DNA of 64,000 bases from Planctomycetota bacterium (GTDB lineage Bacteria > Planctomycetota > J058 > JAJDCP01), in assembly GCA_029260765.1 (NCBI GenBank), contig JAJDCP010000087.1:1-64000 (forward strand), written 5' to 3'. The translations under genes were made by a program, and so were the position numbers. This document shows positions 16,092-24,382 of the stretch, one piece after another. Within the stretch, counting starts at the first letter, position 1. Every line of letters begins with the position of its first letter. The notes under the pieces were generated by a model. It worked only from the letters and a program-made list of their open reading frames with translations, was not told where the DNA came from and did no database searches.

Positions 16092-17207
16092 TCAGTCAGG
16101 CAGCCCCGCTGCCCACTCGGCCTGCAACCGTGAGGCGCAAGCCGAAAGCTCGCCCGCGACGATCGCGGCGCGCAACACGCGCATCAAGCCCTGGTAGTAG
16201 GTGAGGTTGTGATGGGTCGCCAGGGTCAGGAAGAGGATCTCTTTCTCGAGGCACAGGTGTCGCAAGAACGCGCGGGAAAAACCGCCAGCGCAGGCAAGGC
16301 AGGGACAACCAGCCTCGAGCGGGCGGGGATCCTCGCGATGGCGCGCATTGCGGATGCGCAAACTGCCCCAACGTGTGAACAACGACGCGTTGCGGGCGTT
16401 GCGGGTCGGCATCACGCAGTCGAACATATCGATGCCACTCTGCACGCCAAGCAGCAGATCCTCGGGTTTGCCGACCCCCATCAGGTAGCGGGGACGGTCT
16501 TCAGGGAGACGTGGAGCCAACCCCGGCAGCAGCCCCTCCATCACCTGCTTGGGCTCGCCGACAGAGAATCCCCCGAGCGCATAGCCGGGCAGGTCGAAGG
16601 CCACGGTGCGGTCCAGCGACTCTTGCCGCAAATCTGCGTAGCCAGCCCCCTGGACGATCCCAAACAGCGCGCAGGCGTCGGAGCGCCATGCCTCGACACA
16701 ACGCCCCAGCCAGCGCAGGCTGCGCTCCATCGCGTCGCGCGCCCGGTCTCTTCCGCAGGGACCCTCAGGACACTCATCAAAAGCCATGATGATGTCTGCA
16801 CCCAGCAGTTGCTGCTGCTGCATCGAGATTTCCGGGCTCAACAGATGTTTGTCGCCAGAGCGCGGATCGCGGAATTCGACACCCTGCTCGGAAACCTGAC
16901 GCAGACTGGCCAGGCTGAAGACCTGGAAACCGCCGGAGTCTGTCAGCATCGGACCGGACCATCGGCACATGGCATGCAGCCCGCCGAGCCGGGCCACCAG
17001 CTCGGCTCCTGGCCGCAGCGCGAGGTGGTAGGCGTTGCCCAGCACGATGCCAGCCCCGGTAGCAGCCACCTGCTCAGGAGTGAGCGCCTTGACGCTGCCG
17101 CGCGTGCCGACGGGCATGAACGTCGGTGTCGGGATGCTGCCGCGTTGGGTATGCAGCACACCTGCGCGAGCGCTGCCGTCGCGGGCCTGCAATTCGTAGC
17201 GCAGCAT
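16092..17207 (-). CDS. tgt: tRNA-guanine transglycosylase (Tgt)
   Basis: Exchanges guanine-34 of His, Asn, Asp and Tyr tRNAs for preQ1 during queuosine formation. The 371-aa protein carries TPTFMPVGTRGSVKAL, LTDSGGFQVFSL (catalytic Asp), ALGGFSVGEP, MGVGKPEDLL, FDCVMPTRNARN (nucleophile Asp) and the zinc site CPCLAC...H. The ATG at 17207 gives the family N-terminus MLRYELQARDG. A longer frame adds 27 Pro/Ala-rich residues inside the thiolase gene. It lies 16 bp after the thiolase stop, so it is probably co-transcribed with the acyl-CoA genes, an unusual pairing. Confidence 0.96.
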   Translation of the reverse strand: MLRYELQARDGSARAGVLHTQRGSIPTPTFMPVGTRGSVKALTPEQVAATGAGIVLGNAYHLALRPGAELVARLGGLHAMCRWSGPMLTDSGGFQVFSLASLRQVSEQGVEFRDPRSGDKHLLSPEISMQQQQLLGADIIMAFDECPEGPCGRDRARDAMERSLRWLGRCVEAWRSDACALFGIVQGAGYADLRQESLDRTVAFDLPGYALGGFSVGEPKQVMEGLLPGLAPRLPEDRPRYLMGVGKPEDLLLGVQSGIDMFDCVMPTRNARNASLFTRWGSLRIRNARHREDPRPLEAGCPCLACAGGFSRAFLRHLCLEKEILFLTLATHHNLTYYQGLMRVLRAAIVAGELSACASRLQAEWAAGLPD

Positions 17208-17223
17208 GGGGTGGGGAGGCACG

Positions 17224-18381
<1,158 letters not shown>

Positions 18382-18385
18382 GGCC

Positions 18386-19498
18386 TCAACCCGCCAGACA
18401 AGCGCGGGCCAGCAGGCTGCGATGGGCAAAGGCGGGACCGCCGATCAGCTCGAGCACCTTGGCATCGCGGTACATGCGCTCGACCGGATACTCACTGACG
18501 TAGCCGTTGCCGCCGAGGATCTGTACGGCCTGCTTGCCGACTTCGAGGGCACGTTCGGCGGCGAACAGCTTCGCCGATGCGGCCGCCGTCGGCAGCTCGG
18601 GGAGATCGGCTTGGGCGAGGGCAACGGCCCGGAAGACCAATCCCCGCACCGCGTCGATAGCCATCTTCATGTCAGCCAGCTTGAACTGGATCTCCTGGAA
18701 GTCGGCGATCGGCTTGCGGAACGCCCGCCGCTCTTGCGCGTAGCGGGCAGACTCGATCAGGGCGGCTTCCATCAGCCCCAGGCAGACTGCCGCAGCCAGG
18801 ATACGGCCCTCGTCACGTGCGCGGGCCAGCAGGACCGACGCGTCCGCCAGGCGATCCGCCGGGCTGAGCGTGATGTCAAAGTCGACGAACACGGTGTCGG
18901 CGCCCCGCAGGCCGAGCTTGGCCCGCCCCGGCTGCGCCTGCACACCGGAGCTCTGGCCGTCGACCAGGTAGACGTGCTCCTCTTCACCTTCCCGGCAAGC
19001 CACCAGCAACCAGCCGCGCTGGCTGCCGTTGGTGACCAGGCCTTTGCGGCCCTGAAGCAGCACGGTCTCGCCGTCGGCCTGGGTCTTCAGGTGGGGACTG
19101 TGCCAGTCGCCGGCGTGCGGCTCACCCGCCGCCAACCCTCCGAGCCGGGTGCCCTCGGCCAGATCCGTCAGGCAGCGCTGTTTCTGCTCATCGTTGCCGT
19201 ACAGTGCCAGTGGCCGCAGGGCGTAGGCGGTGTGGGCCGCCAGAGTCCAGGCGATGGCCGCTGAGCCGCGCGCCAGCTCTTCGACAACCAGCGCAGTGGT
19301 CTTGAGGTCCAGGCCTGCCCCGCCATCGTCTTCAGAAACCGGAATGCCAAACAGGCCGAGATCGGCCAGCTCGGCAATCAGCTCCGCCGGGAATGTGTCT
19401 TCGGCATCGAGCGTCTCGATGTGTGGGGTGATCTTGTCGGCGACAAAACTACGGACAGTGTCTCGCAACAGCAACTGGTCTTCGCTGTAGGCAGGCAT
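18386..19498 (-). CDS. Acyl-CoA dehydrogenase
   Basis: A 370-aa FAD-dependent acyl-CoA dehydrogenase. It has the N-terminal helical domain (DLGLFGIPVSEDDGGAGLD), the central beta domain and the C-terminal FAD-binding motif QILGGNGYVSEYPVERMYRDAK. The usual catalytic Glu region (YEGTSEI) reads ELIGGPAFAHR, so Gly occupies the Glu position of short/medium-chain enzymes. As in isovaleryl-CoA dehydrogenase, the base may instead come from helix G (ARDEGRILAAAVCLG). The substrate may therefore be branched or long-chain. The ATG at 19498 follows GGGAGAAG. Confidence 0.92.
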   Translation of the reverse strand: MPAYSEDQLLLRDTVRSFVADKITPHIETLDAEDTFPAELIAELADLGLFGIPVSEDDGGAGLDLKTTALVVEELARGSAAIAWTLAAHTAYALRPLALYGNDEQKQRCLTDLAEGTRLGGLAAGEPHAGDWHSPHLKTQADGETVLLQGRKGLVTNGSQRGWLLVACREGEEEHVYLVDGQSSGVQAQPGRAKLGLRGADTVFVDFDITLSPADRLADASVLLARARDEGRILAAAVCLGLMEAALIESARYAQERRAFRKPIADFQEIQFKLADMKMAIDAVRGLVFRAVALAQADLPELPTAAASAKLFAAERALEVGKQAVQILGGNGYVSEYPVERMYRDAKVLELIGGPAFAHRSLLARACLAG

Positions 19499-19542
19499 CG
19501 GCTTCTCCCGTGATGTGGCTGAATAGCCGGCGGAGAACAAGC

Positions 19543-19570
19543 AAAAGCCCCGTGGGCGACGGGGCTTTTT
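19543..19570 (-). terminator. Rho-independent terminator after tRNA-Ala
   Basis: A perfect 11-bp stem AAAAGCCCCGT/ACGGGGCTTTT with a 5-nt loop. On the minus strand it lies 13 bp after the tRNA 3' end and is followed by TTTTGCTTGTT. T5 follows on the plus strand too, so it could act in both directions. Confidence 0.8.
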
Positions 19571-19582
19571 CGATCCAGGGAT

Positions 19583-19655
19583 TGGAGACGGCGGGATTCG
19601 AACCCGCGACCTCTTCGTTGCGAACGAAGCGCTCTCCCAACTGAGCTACGCCCCC
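19583..19655 (-). tRNA. tRNA-Ala (anticodon CGC)
   Basis: A 73-nt cloverleaf can be folded fully: acceptor GGGGGCG with CGTCTCC, including the G3-U70 pair that marks alanine tRNA; D arm GCTC/GAGC; anticodon arm CTTCG/CGAAG with loop TTCGCAA (anticodon CGC, codon GCG); five-base variable loop; T arm GCGGG/CCCGC with TTCGAAT; discriminator A. CCA is not encoded. A terminator follows directly. Confidence 0.97.
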
Positions 19656-19710
19656 GCGTCAACGGGGATCATATCCGGGAACCCGGCGGTGACAATGCTT
19701 TTTTCACACG

Positions 19711-19736
19711 CAACGCCACCCGCTGGGGTGGCGTTG
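19711..19736. terminator. Strong hairpin after the Lys-rich gene
   Basis: An 11-bp stem CAACGCCACCC/GGGTGGCGTTG with loop GCTG lies 26 bp past the stop of the minus-strand Lys-rich gene. No U-run follows on that strand. A T6 run flanks it on the other side. It may be a terminator or an RNA-stabilising structure. Confidence 0.4.
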
Positions 19737-19762
19737 TGAGAAATGAGGCTGATCCGCGCTGA

Positions 19763-20143
19763 TCAGGCGCCGGGCTTGCGAGCGGCCAGCTTCTTGAAGT
19801 TGGCTTCGAGAGGCTGCGTTTCTTTCTTGGCAACGTTGGCCAGGAAGGCGTGCGCCTCTTTGAGGATCTTCATGGTCTTGTCGAGCGTCTCGAGCTCAAG
19901 CCGGATCATCTTGAAGGCTTTCTCGGCCGCTTGGTGCAGCTTCTTCTTGCCCTCCTGGTCCTCGATCTCATCGAGCTCTTTGAACAGCTTCTTGTCCGGG
20001 GCCATGCGCTTCTGCTTCTTCAGCAGTTTCTGCAGAGCCACAGCCTGCTTGTAGGTCGGCTCGACCCGATTCTTGGCGATGACGGTACTATCGAGCTTCT
20101 TCTGGACCTTCTGCGGAACCTTCTCTGCCTGCTGGATGGCCAT
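19763..20143 (-). CDS. Lys-rich helical protein of unknown function
   Basis: A 126-aa, strongly basic and Lys/Glu-rich protein, predicted to be almost entirely alpha-helical with coiled-coil stretches (QALQKLLKKQKR, EDQEGKKKLHQAAEKAFK). There is no Cys and no signal sequence. The C-terminus is Ala/Lys-rich. I do not recognise a family; small basic helical proteins may bind nucleic acid or act as structural components, but nothing decides this here. AAGGAAGGG precedes the ATG. It is transcribed divergently from pntAA and is monocistronic. Confidence 0.7.
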   Translation of the reverse strand: MAIQQAEKVPQKVQKKLDSTVIAKNRVEPTYKQAVALQKLLKKQKRMAPDKKLFKELDEIEDQEGKKKLHQAAEKAFKMIRLELETLDKTMKILKEAHAFLANVAKKETQPLEANFKKLAARKPGA

Positions 20144-20319
20144 TCTATCCCTTCCTTAGTTCTTCCGTGCGGAATCAGCGCGAATACACCTCAAATTTTA
20201 GCGCCTGCCTCGACCCATTTCTACGCGAAAAAACATCCCACCGCTGCTCCCTGAACTGGGTGGTTTACATGCGCCGGCTTTTCACTATCCTGGTGTGCTC
20301 AGGACCTCGGAGAATACAG

Positions 20320-21477
20320 ATGAAAGTTGCCGTCCCCAAGGAACGGGCGCCCGGAGAGCTTCGGGTCGCAGCAGTCCCGCGTACCGTCAAGCAGCTGGTT
20401 GCGGCCGGTCTGGAGGTGCACGTCGAGAAAGGCGCTGGTGCCGGCTGCTTCATCGACGATGAGGCCTATGTCAAGGCTGGCGCTCAACTTGCCGACGACC
20501 CTCAGAGTCTGTACAAAGACGCAGCCCTCGTGCTGAAGGTCACCTGCCCCTGCGCGTTCGAGGACGGTCCCGACGAGATCGCTCTATTGCCCGAGGGCGC
20601 GATTCTGGTCTCGACGGTGCGCCCTTTCTCGAACCTCGCTACCGTGAGCCGTCTTGCAGAGGGGAAAGTCAGCTGCCTGGCGATGGACCTCGTGCCAAGA
20701 ACGACCCGAGCCCAGTTCATGGACTCGTTGTCTTCGATGGCGACCATTACTGGCTACAAGGCCGTGTTGCTGGCCGCCCATCATCTGCCGAAGATCTTTC
20801 CGATGCTCAACACCGCCGCAGGCACCCTCGCCCCGGCGAAGGTCTTCATCCTGGGCGCCGGGGTCGCGGGCTTGCAGGCGATCGCTACGGCGCGCCGCCT
20901 GGGAGCCATGGTCGAGGCATTCGACGTGCGGCCGGCCGTCAAAGAGCAGGTCGAGAGCCTGGGGGCGCGTTTTGTCGAGTTGATCAAGAGCGACGCGAAC
21001 CTCGAAGACAAGAGCGGCTACGCCAAAGAGCAGACCGAAGAACAGAAAAAGCAGCAAGAAATTGCGATGCAGAAACACATCGCCAAATCGGATGTGGTGA
21101 TTACCACAGCGCTGATCCAGGGGCGCAAGGCTCCCATCTTGATCAAGAAGGAAGCCGTCGAAGCGATGCAGCCCGGTTCGGTCATCATCGACCTCGCCGC
21201 CGAGCTCGGCGGCAACTGTGAGCTGACCGAGCCTGGCAAGACCGTAGTCAAGCACGGGGTCACGCTGGTCGGCGATCTCAACCTGCCGAGCACCCTCAGC
21301 GTGCACTCCAGTCAGCTCTATGCGCGCAACGTCGCCAATCTCGTCAAAGAGATGCTCAAAGATGGCAAGCTCGATCTCGACCTCGGAAATGACATTCTGA
21401 GCGGTTGCCTGCTGACCCACGAGGGCGCGGTCAAGCATGAGCCCACCCGCAACGCACTCGCCAAGGAGGCCGCGTGA
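20320..21477 (+). CDS. pntAA: NAD(P) transhydrogenase alpha subunit part 1 (PntAA)
   Basis: The NAD(H)-binding domain I of the proton-translocating transhydrogenase, which uses proton-motive force to reduce NADP+ with NADH. The 385-aa protein has the AlaDH/PNT fold: MKVAVPKERAPGELRVA at the start, GAGVAGLQAIATARRLGA as dinucleotide loop, FDVRPAVKEQV, IIDLAAELGGNCE and GDLNLPSTLSVHSSQLYARN. It is soluble and cytosolic. The ATG at 20320 follows GGAG and matches the family start; the in-frame region upstream is not family-like. The stop overlaps pntAB (TGATG). Confidence 0.95.
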   Translation: MKVAVPKERAPGELRVAAVPRTVKQLVAAGLEVHVEKGAGAGCFIDDEAYVKAGAQLADDPQSLYKDAALVLKVTCPCAFEDGPDEIALLPEGAILVSTVRPFSNLATVSRLAEGKVSCLAMDLVPRTTRAQFMDSLSSMATITGYKAVLLAAHHLPKIFPMLNTAAGTLAPAKVFILGAGVAGLQAIATARRLGAMVEAFDVRPAVKEQVESLGARFVELIKSDANLEDKSGYAKEQTEEQKKQQEIAMQKHIAKSDVVITTALIQGRKAPILIKKEAVEAMQPGSVIIDLAAELGGNCELTEPGKTVVKHGVTLVGDLNLPSTLSVHSSQLYARNVANLVKEMLKDGKLDLDLGNDILSGCLLTHEGAVKHEPTRNALAKEAA

Positions 21478-21815
21478 TGCTCTTGTTGCAGATGGCCCAG
21501 GCCGCGGCGGACGCCGGCCTATCACTGACAACCCTCGAGCTGCTCGACAACCTGATGATCTTCGGGCTCGCGATCTTCGTGGGTTTTGAGATCATCACCA
21601 AAGTGCCGCCCACTCTGCACACCCCGCTGATGTCGGGGTCGAACGCGATCTCCGGCATCACCCTGGTGGGCGCCATCCTGTGTACGCGCACCGACATCAC
21701 TGTCTTGCCGAGGATATTGGGAGCCACGGCCGTCGTGTTCGCAACCATCAATGTCGTCGGCGGTTTCATGGTGACCGACCGCATGCTCAAGATGTTCAAA
21801 TCGAAGAAGAAATAA
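21477..21815 (+). CDS. pntAB: NAD(P) transhydrogenase alpha subunit part 2 (PntAB)
   Basis: A 112-aa membrane subunit, forming part of the proton channel domain II. Three hydrophobic segments are visible (LMIFGLAIFVGFEIITKVP, SGITLVGAILCT, ILGATAVVFATINVVGGFMVTDRM). The motif VPPTLHTPLMSGSNAISGI is the conserved signature of this subunit, as in split-type transhydrogenases. Its ATG overlaps the pntAA stop. A GTG one codon earlier is an alternative. GGAGG lies upstream within pntAA. Confidence 0.94.
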   Translation: MLLLQMAQAAADAGLSLTTLELLDNLMIFGLAIFVGFEIITKVPPTLHTPLMSGSNAISGITLVGAILCTRTDITVLPRILGATAVVFATINVVGGFMVTDRMLKMFKSKKK

Positions 21816-21831
21816 GGGCTCGGAAGCAGAC

Positions 21832-23235
21832 ATGCAGCGAGAACTCATCATCCGGCTGATCTACATCGTGGCCACGGCCCTCTTCATCATCGGCGTCAAG
21901 CTCTTGAGCTCGCCGAAGTCCGCCCGGCGGGGAAACCTCCTCGCCGGTCTGGGCATGCTGCTGGGGATCATTGTCACACTAGTGCAACTCAAGGTCCTCG
22001 ACTACACCTGGATCGCGGGCTCGATGGCCCTCGGAGCGGTGATTGGTGGCTTCCTGGCAGTCCGCGTGCAGATGACCGAAATGCCCGAGATGGTTGCGGC
22101 CTTCAACGGCTTCGGAGGTCTGGCTTCGGTGCTGGTGGCGGGCTCGGCCTATTTCATTATGCAAGCCAACGGTGAGCTCGCTGCGGCCGACGTTCAGAAC
22201 GTGACCATCAGCCTGAGCTGTCTGGTCGGCGCCGTGACTTTCACGGGCAGTGGCGTGGCCTACGCAAAGCTGGCAGGAAAGATGTCGGGCAACGCGATCG
22301 TCTTTCCCGGGCAGAAGCTGCTCAACCTGGCCTTGTTGCTGACGGCACTGACCGCGACGGGGCTGCTGCTGAACAGCGGGGGATCGGCAACCTGGGCCAT
22401 GTACATGCTGGTCGGTGTCTCTCTGGTGCTCGGCGTGCTGGTCGTAATTCCTATCGGTGGCGCCGATATGCCCGTCGTGATCTCGCTGTTGAACTCCTAC
22501 TCGGGCATCGCCGCGGCGATGACAGGGTTCGTGCTGAAGAACCAGATCCTGATCGTCAGCGGCTCGTTGGTCGGCGCCTCAGGGTTGATTCTGACCAATA
22601 TCATGTGCAAGGGAATGAACCGCTCGTTGACGAATGTGCTGTTCGGGACATTCGGTGAAGTGAGCGGCAGCGGCGGAGGTCCGAAAGTCCGCGGCGACAA
22701 GTCGAAGGTCCGCAGCGCGACTCCCGAGGATGCGGCCATCGTGCTCGAGGCCGCACGCAAGGTCATCGTGGTACCCGGCTACGGTCTGGCGGTCGCGCAG
22801 GCCCAGCACGTGGTTCGTGATCTCGCGGACCATCTGGAGGCCAACGGCTGTGAGGTCAAGTACGCGATCCACCCCGTAGCGGGCCGCATGCCCGGCCACA
22901 TGAACGTCCTCCTGGCCGAAGCGGACGTGCCGTATCCCCAGCTGATCGACATGGAAGACATCAACCCCGAATTCGAAGACGCGGACGTGGCGCTGGTCGT
23001 CGGGGCCAACGATGTCACCAACCCGGCGGCGCGCGAAGACACCAGCAGCCCGATCTACGGCATGCCGATCCTCAACTGTGACAAGGCGCGCACGGTCATG
23101 ATCGTCAAGCGAAGTCTTTCGGCCGGCTTTGCAGGCATCGACAACCCACTGTTCTACCTTCCGCGCACGATGATGCTGTTCGGAGATGCGAAGGACTTCC
23201 TCGGGCGGCTGAACACCGTGCTCAAAGAAGGCTAG
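21832..23235 (+). CDS. pntB: NAD(P) transhydrogenase beta subunit (PntB)
   Basis: A 467-aa subunit: an N-terminal membrane domain II of about nine helices (residues 1-260), then NADP(H)-binding domain III. Domain III contains VIVVPGYGLAVAQAQHVVRDL, the IHPVAGRMPGHMNVLLAEA loop, VVGANDVTNPAA and VMIVKRSLSAGFAGIDNPLF, all family signatures. A GGAAG site precedes the ATG, 16 bp after pntAB. The three pnt genes form one operon and supply NADPH. The stop overlaps a GTG that would begin the broken sulfotransferase gene. Confidence 0.96.
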   Translation: MQRELIIRLIYIVATALFIIGVKLLSSPKSARRGNLLAGLGMLLGIIVTLVQLKVLDYTWIAGSMALGAVIGGFLAVRVQMTEMPEMVAAFNGFGGLASVLVAGSAYFIMQANGELAAADVQNVTISLSCLVGAVTFTGSGVAYAKLAGKMSGNAIVFPGQKLLNLALLLTALTATGLLLNSGGSATWAMYMLVGVSLVLGVLVVIPIGGADMPVVISLLNSYSGIAAAMTGFVLKNQILIVSGSLVGASGLILTNIMCKGMNRSLTNVLFGTFGEVSGSGGGPKVRGDKSKVRSATPEDAAIVLEAARKVIVVPGYGLAVAQAQHVVRDLADHLEANGCEVKYAIHPVAGRMPGHMNVLLAEADVPYPQLIDMEDINPEFEDADVALVVGANDVTNPAAREDTSSPIYGMPILNCDKARTVMIVKRSLSAGFAGIDNPLFYLPRTMMLFGDAKDFLGRLNTVLKEG

Positions 23236-24068
23236 TGCGTGTGCGCTGGCCGCGTTGGCTACGTCCGGACCTTCCGGACATCGCCATTTGCAGTCAGAGC
23301 AAGACCGGCAGCACGGCGCTGTTCTTCAAGATCAAGCAAGCGCTGTCCCCAGCCTATACCTGCCTGTTCGAGCCGACACCGACGGTTCTGACTGCAGCGG
23401 TCGAACGGTCGCGACCCCTGCTGGTCAAGAACCTCTCCCACCCACTCTGACCGCTGCTGCGACACTTCCGCCGACGCATTCTGCTCACCCGCGATCCTCG
23501 GGATCGGCTGGTCAGCCTGCTGCTCTACAAGGGTTCCTACCACATGACACCCGAGCGCCTGGCCGCTGGCCATGGCGAGCGAAGCCTCATGCTCTTGCGG
23601 CAGAAGGAGCGTGATCCCGGCTCGATCTCGCTGTGCAGGCTGCTGCAAGCGGTGATGTTTCCTGACTATGATGCGACGCAGCTCGAGTCATTCATCCGCC
23701 TCCGCATCAACGACGTGATCGAAGATGGCATCTTGAACCAGGGCTACTTCCGGCTGCGTTACGAGGATCTGGTGACAAACCGGACCAACCCGCTCGAGAC
23801 CTATCTTGGCCTGGAGTTGCAGGCCGACGTGCCTGTCGAGGCATCCCTGCGACGCGTTGTCCGCACTCGTACTGCAGGGTTGTGGCGGAACTGGCTGACC
23901 TCGGCTGACGTCAGCAGGCTGAGGCCACTCATGCGGCGGTACATGGTGGTCTTTCGCTACCCGGACGACTGGGAGCTGGCTCGCGAGGCGGTCATTCCGC
24001 CTGAGCATTGTTCGGTCTACTTCGAGCGGGTGCTCGCCGAGAGACGACGGAAGCTCGAAGCATCGTAA
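23235..24068 (+). pseudogene. Sulfotransferase gene interrupted by in-frame TGA
   Basis: One continuous frame of 278 codons with a single TGA at 23448-23450 (codon 72). Before the stop is the 5'-phosphosulfate loop CSQSKTGSTALFFKIKQ; shortly after it is LLTRDPRDRLVSLLLYKG, the 3'-phosphate-binding part of PAPS sulfotransferases. The remaining C-terminal half, with RYEDLV and a terminal Arg-rich helix, is intact. Since the frame is the same on both sides, one base change (for example from TGG) explains it. It could be a recent nonsense mutation or a sequence error. It overlaps the end of pntB and is probably downstream in its transcript. Confidence 0.8.
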
Positions 24069-24080
24069 TGATCCCTGTCT

Positions 24081-24138
24081 GCGGGGATTCCGGCCCCTGT
24101 AGCGGCGGTCTATGACCGCCGAGAAGACCGATCGGGAT
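24081..24138 (+). repeat. Dispersed repeat family B, copy 1
   Basis: The 29-bp segment starting GCGGGGATTCCGGCCCC (24081-24109) recurs exactly at 24345-24373. The part from 24096 to 24138, CCTGTAGCGGCGGTCTATGACC then CGCCGAGAAGACCGATC, matches 52645-52687 in inverse orientation at 36 of 43 positions. It contains a small palindrome GGTCTATGACC. It is non-coding, between the sulfotransferase remnant and the giant gene. Confidence 0.7.
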
Positions 24139-24235
24139 GGATGGACCTTGATGGCTAGGTACAACCTCTGCCTGCGCGCCTTCCGGCGCTCATAGCAGCC
24201 TGCGGCGAAATTCGAAGAAGGGCTTTTTGGGCCCT

Positions 24236-24296
24236 TGTAGGGTGCGGGGTTTACCCCCGCCCGTTCGTTCGGGCGGGGGTAAACCCCGCCCCTACA
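24236..24296. repeat. GC-rich palindromic dispersed repeat, copy 2
   Basis: A 61-bp element with the same outer ends (TGTAGGG...CCCCTACA) and inner arms GGGGTTTACCCCCGCCC/GGGCGGGGGTAAACCCC around a GTTCGTTC centre. It is the most perfect of the three copies and could form a hairpin of about 26 bp. Confidence 0.87.
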
Positions 24297-24335
24297 TTTC
24301 GAAAATCAGTATCTTTGCCGCAGTCTGCATAGAGC

Positions 24336-24382
24336 GCCGCTACAGCGGGGATTCCGGCCCCTGTAGCGGCGGTAGCGTCCGC
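24336..24382 (+). repeat. Dispersed repeat family B, copy 2 (shortened) with inverted repeat
   Basis: This repeats the 29-bp GCGGGGATTCCGG...GGCGGT unit of copy 1 and is flanked by an inverted repeat GCCGCTACAG (24336-24345)/CTGTAGCGGC (24361-24370). The downstream half found in copy 1 is missing. It directly abuts the stop codon of the giant gene, where it might serve as its transcription end. Confidence 0.65.

Noticed and set aside
24081..24382. Repeated units suggestive of a CRISPR array
   Set aside because: Only two uneven units with an unrelated palindrome between them, no regular spacers and no cas genes nearby.
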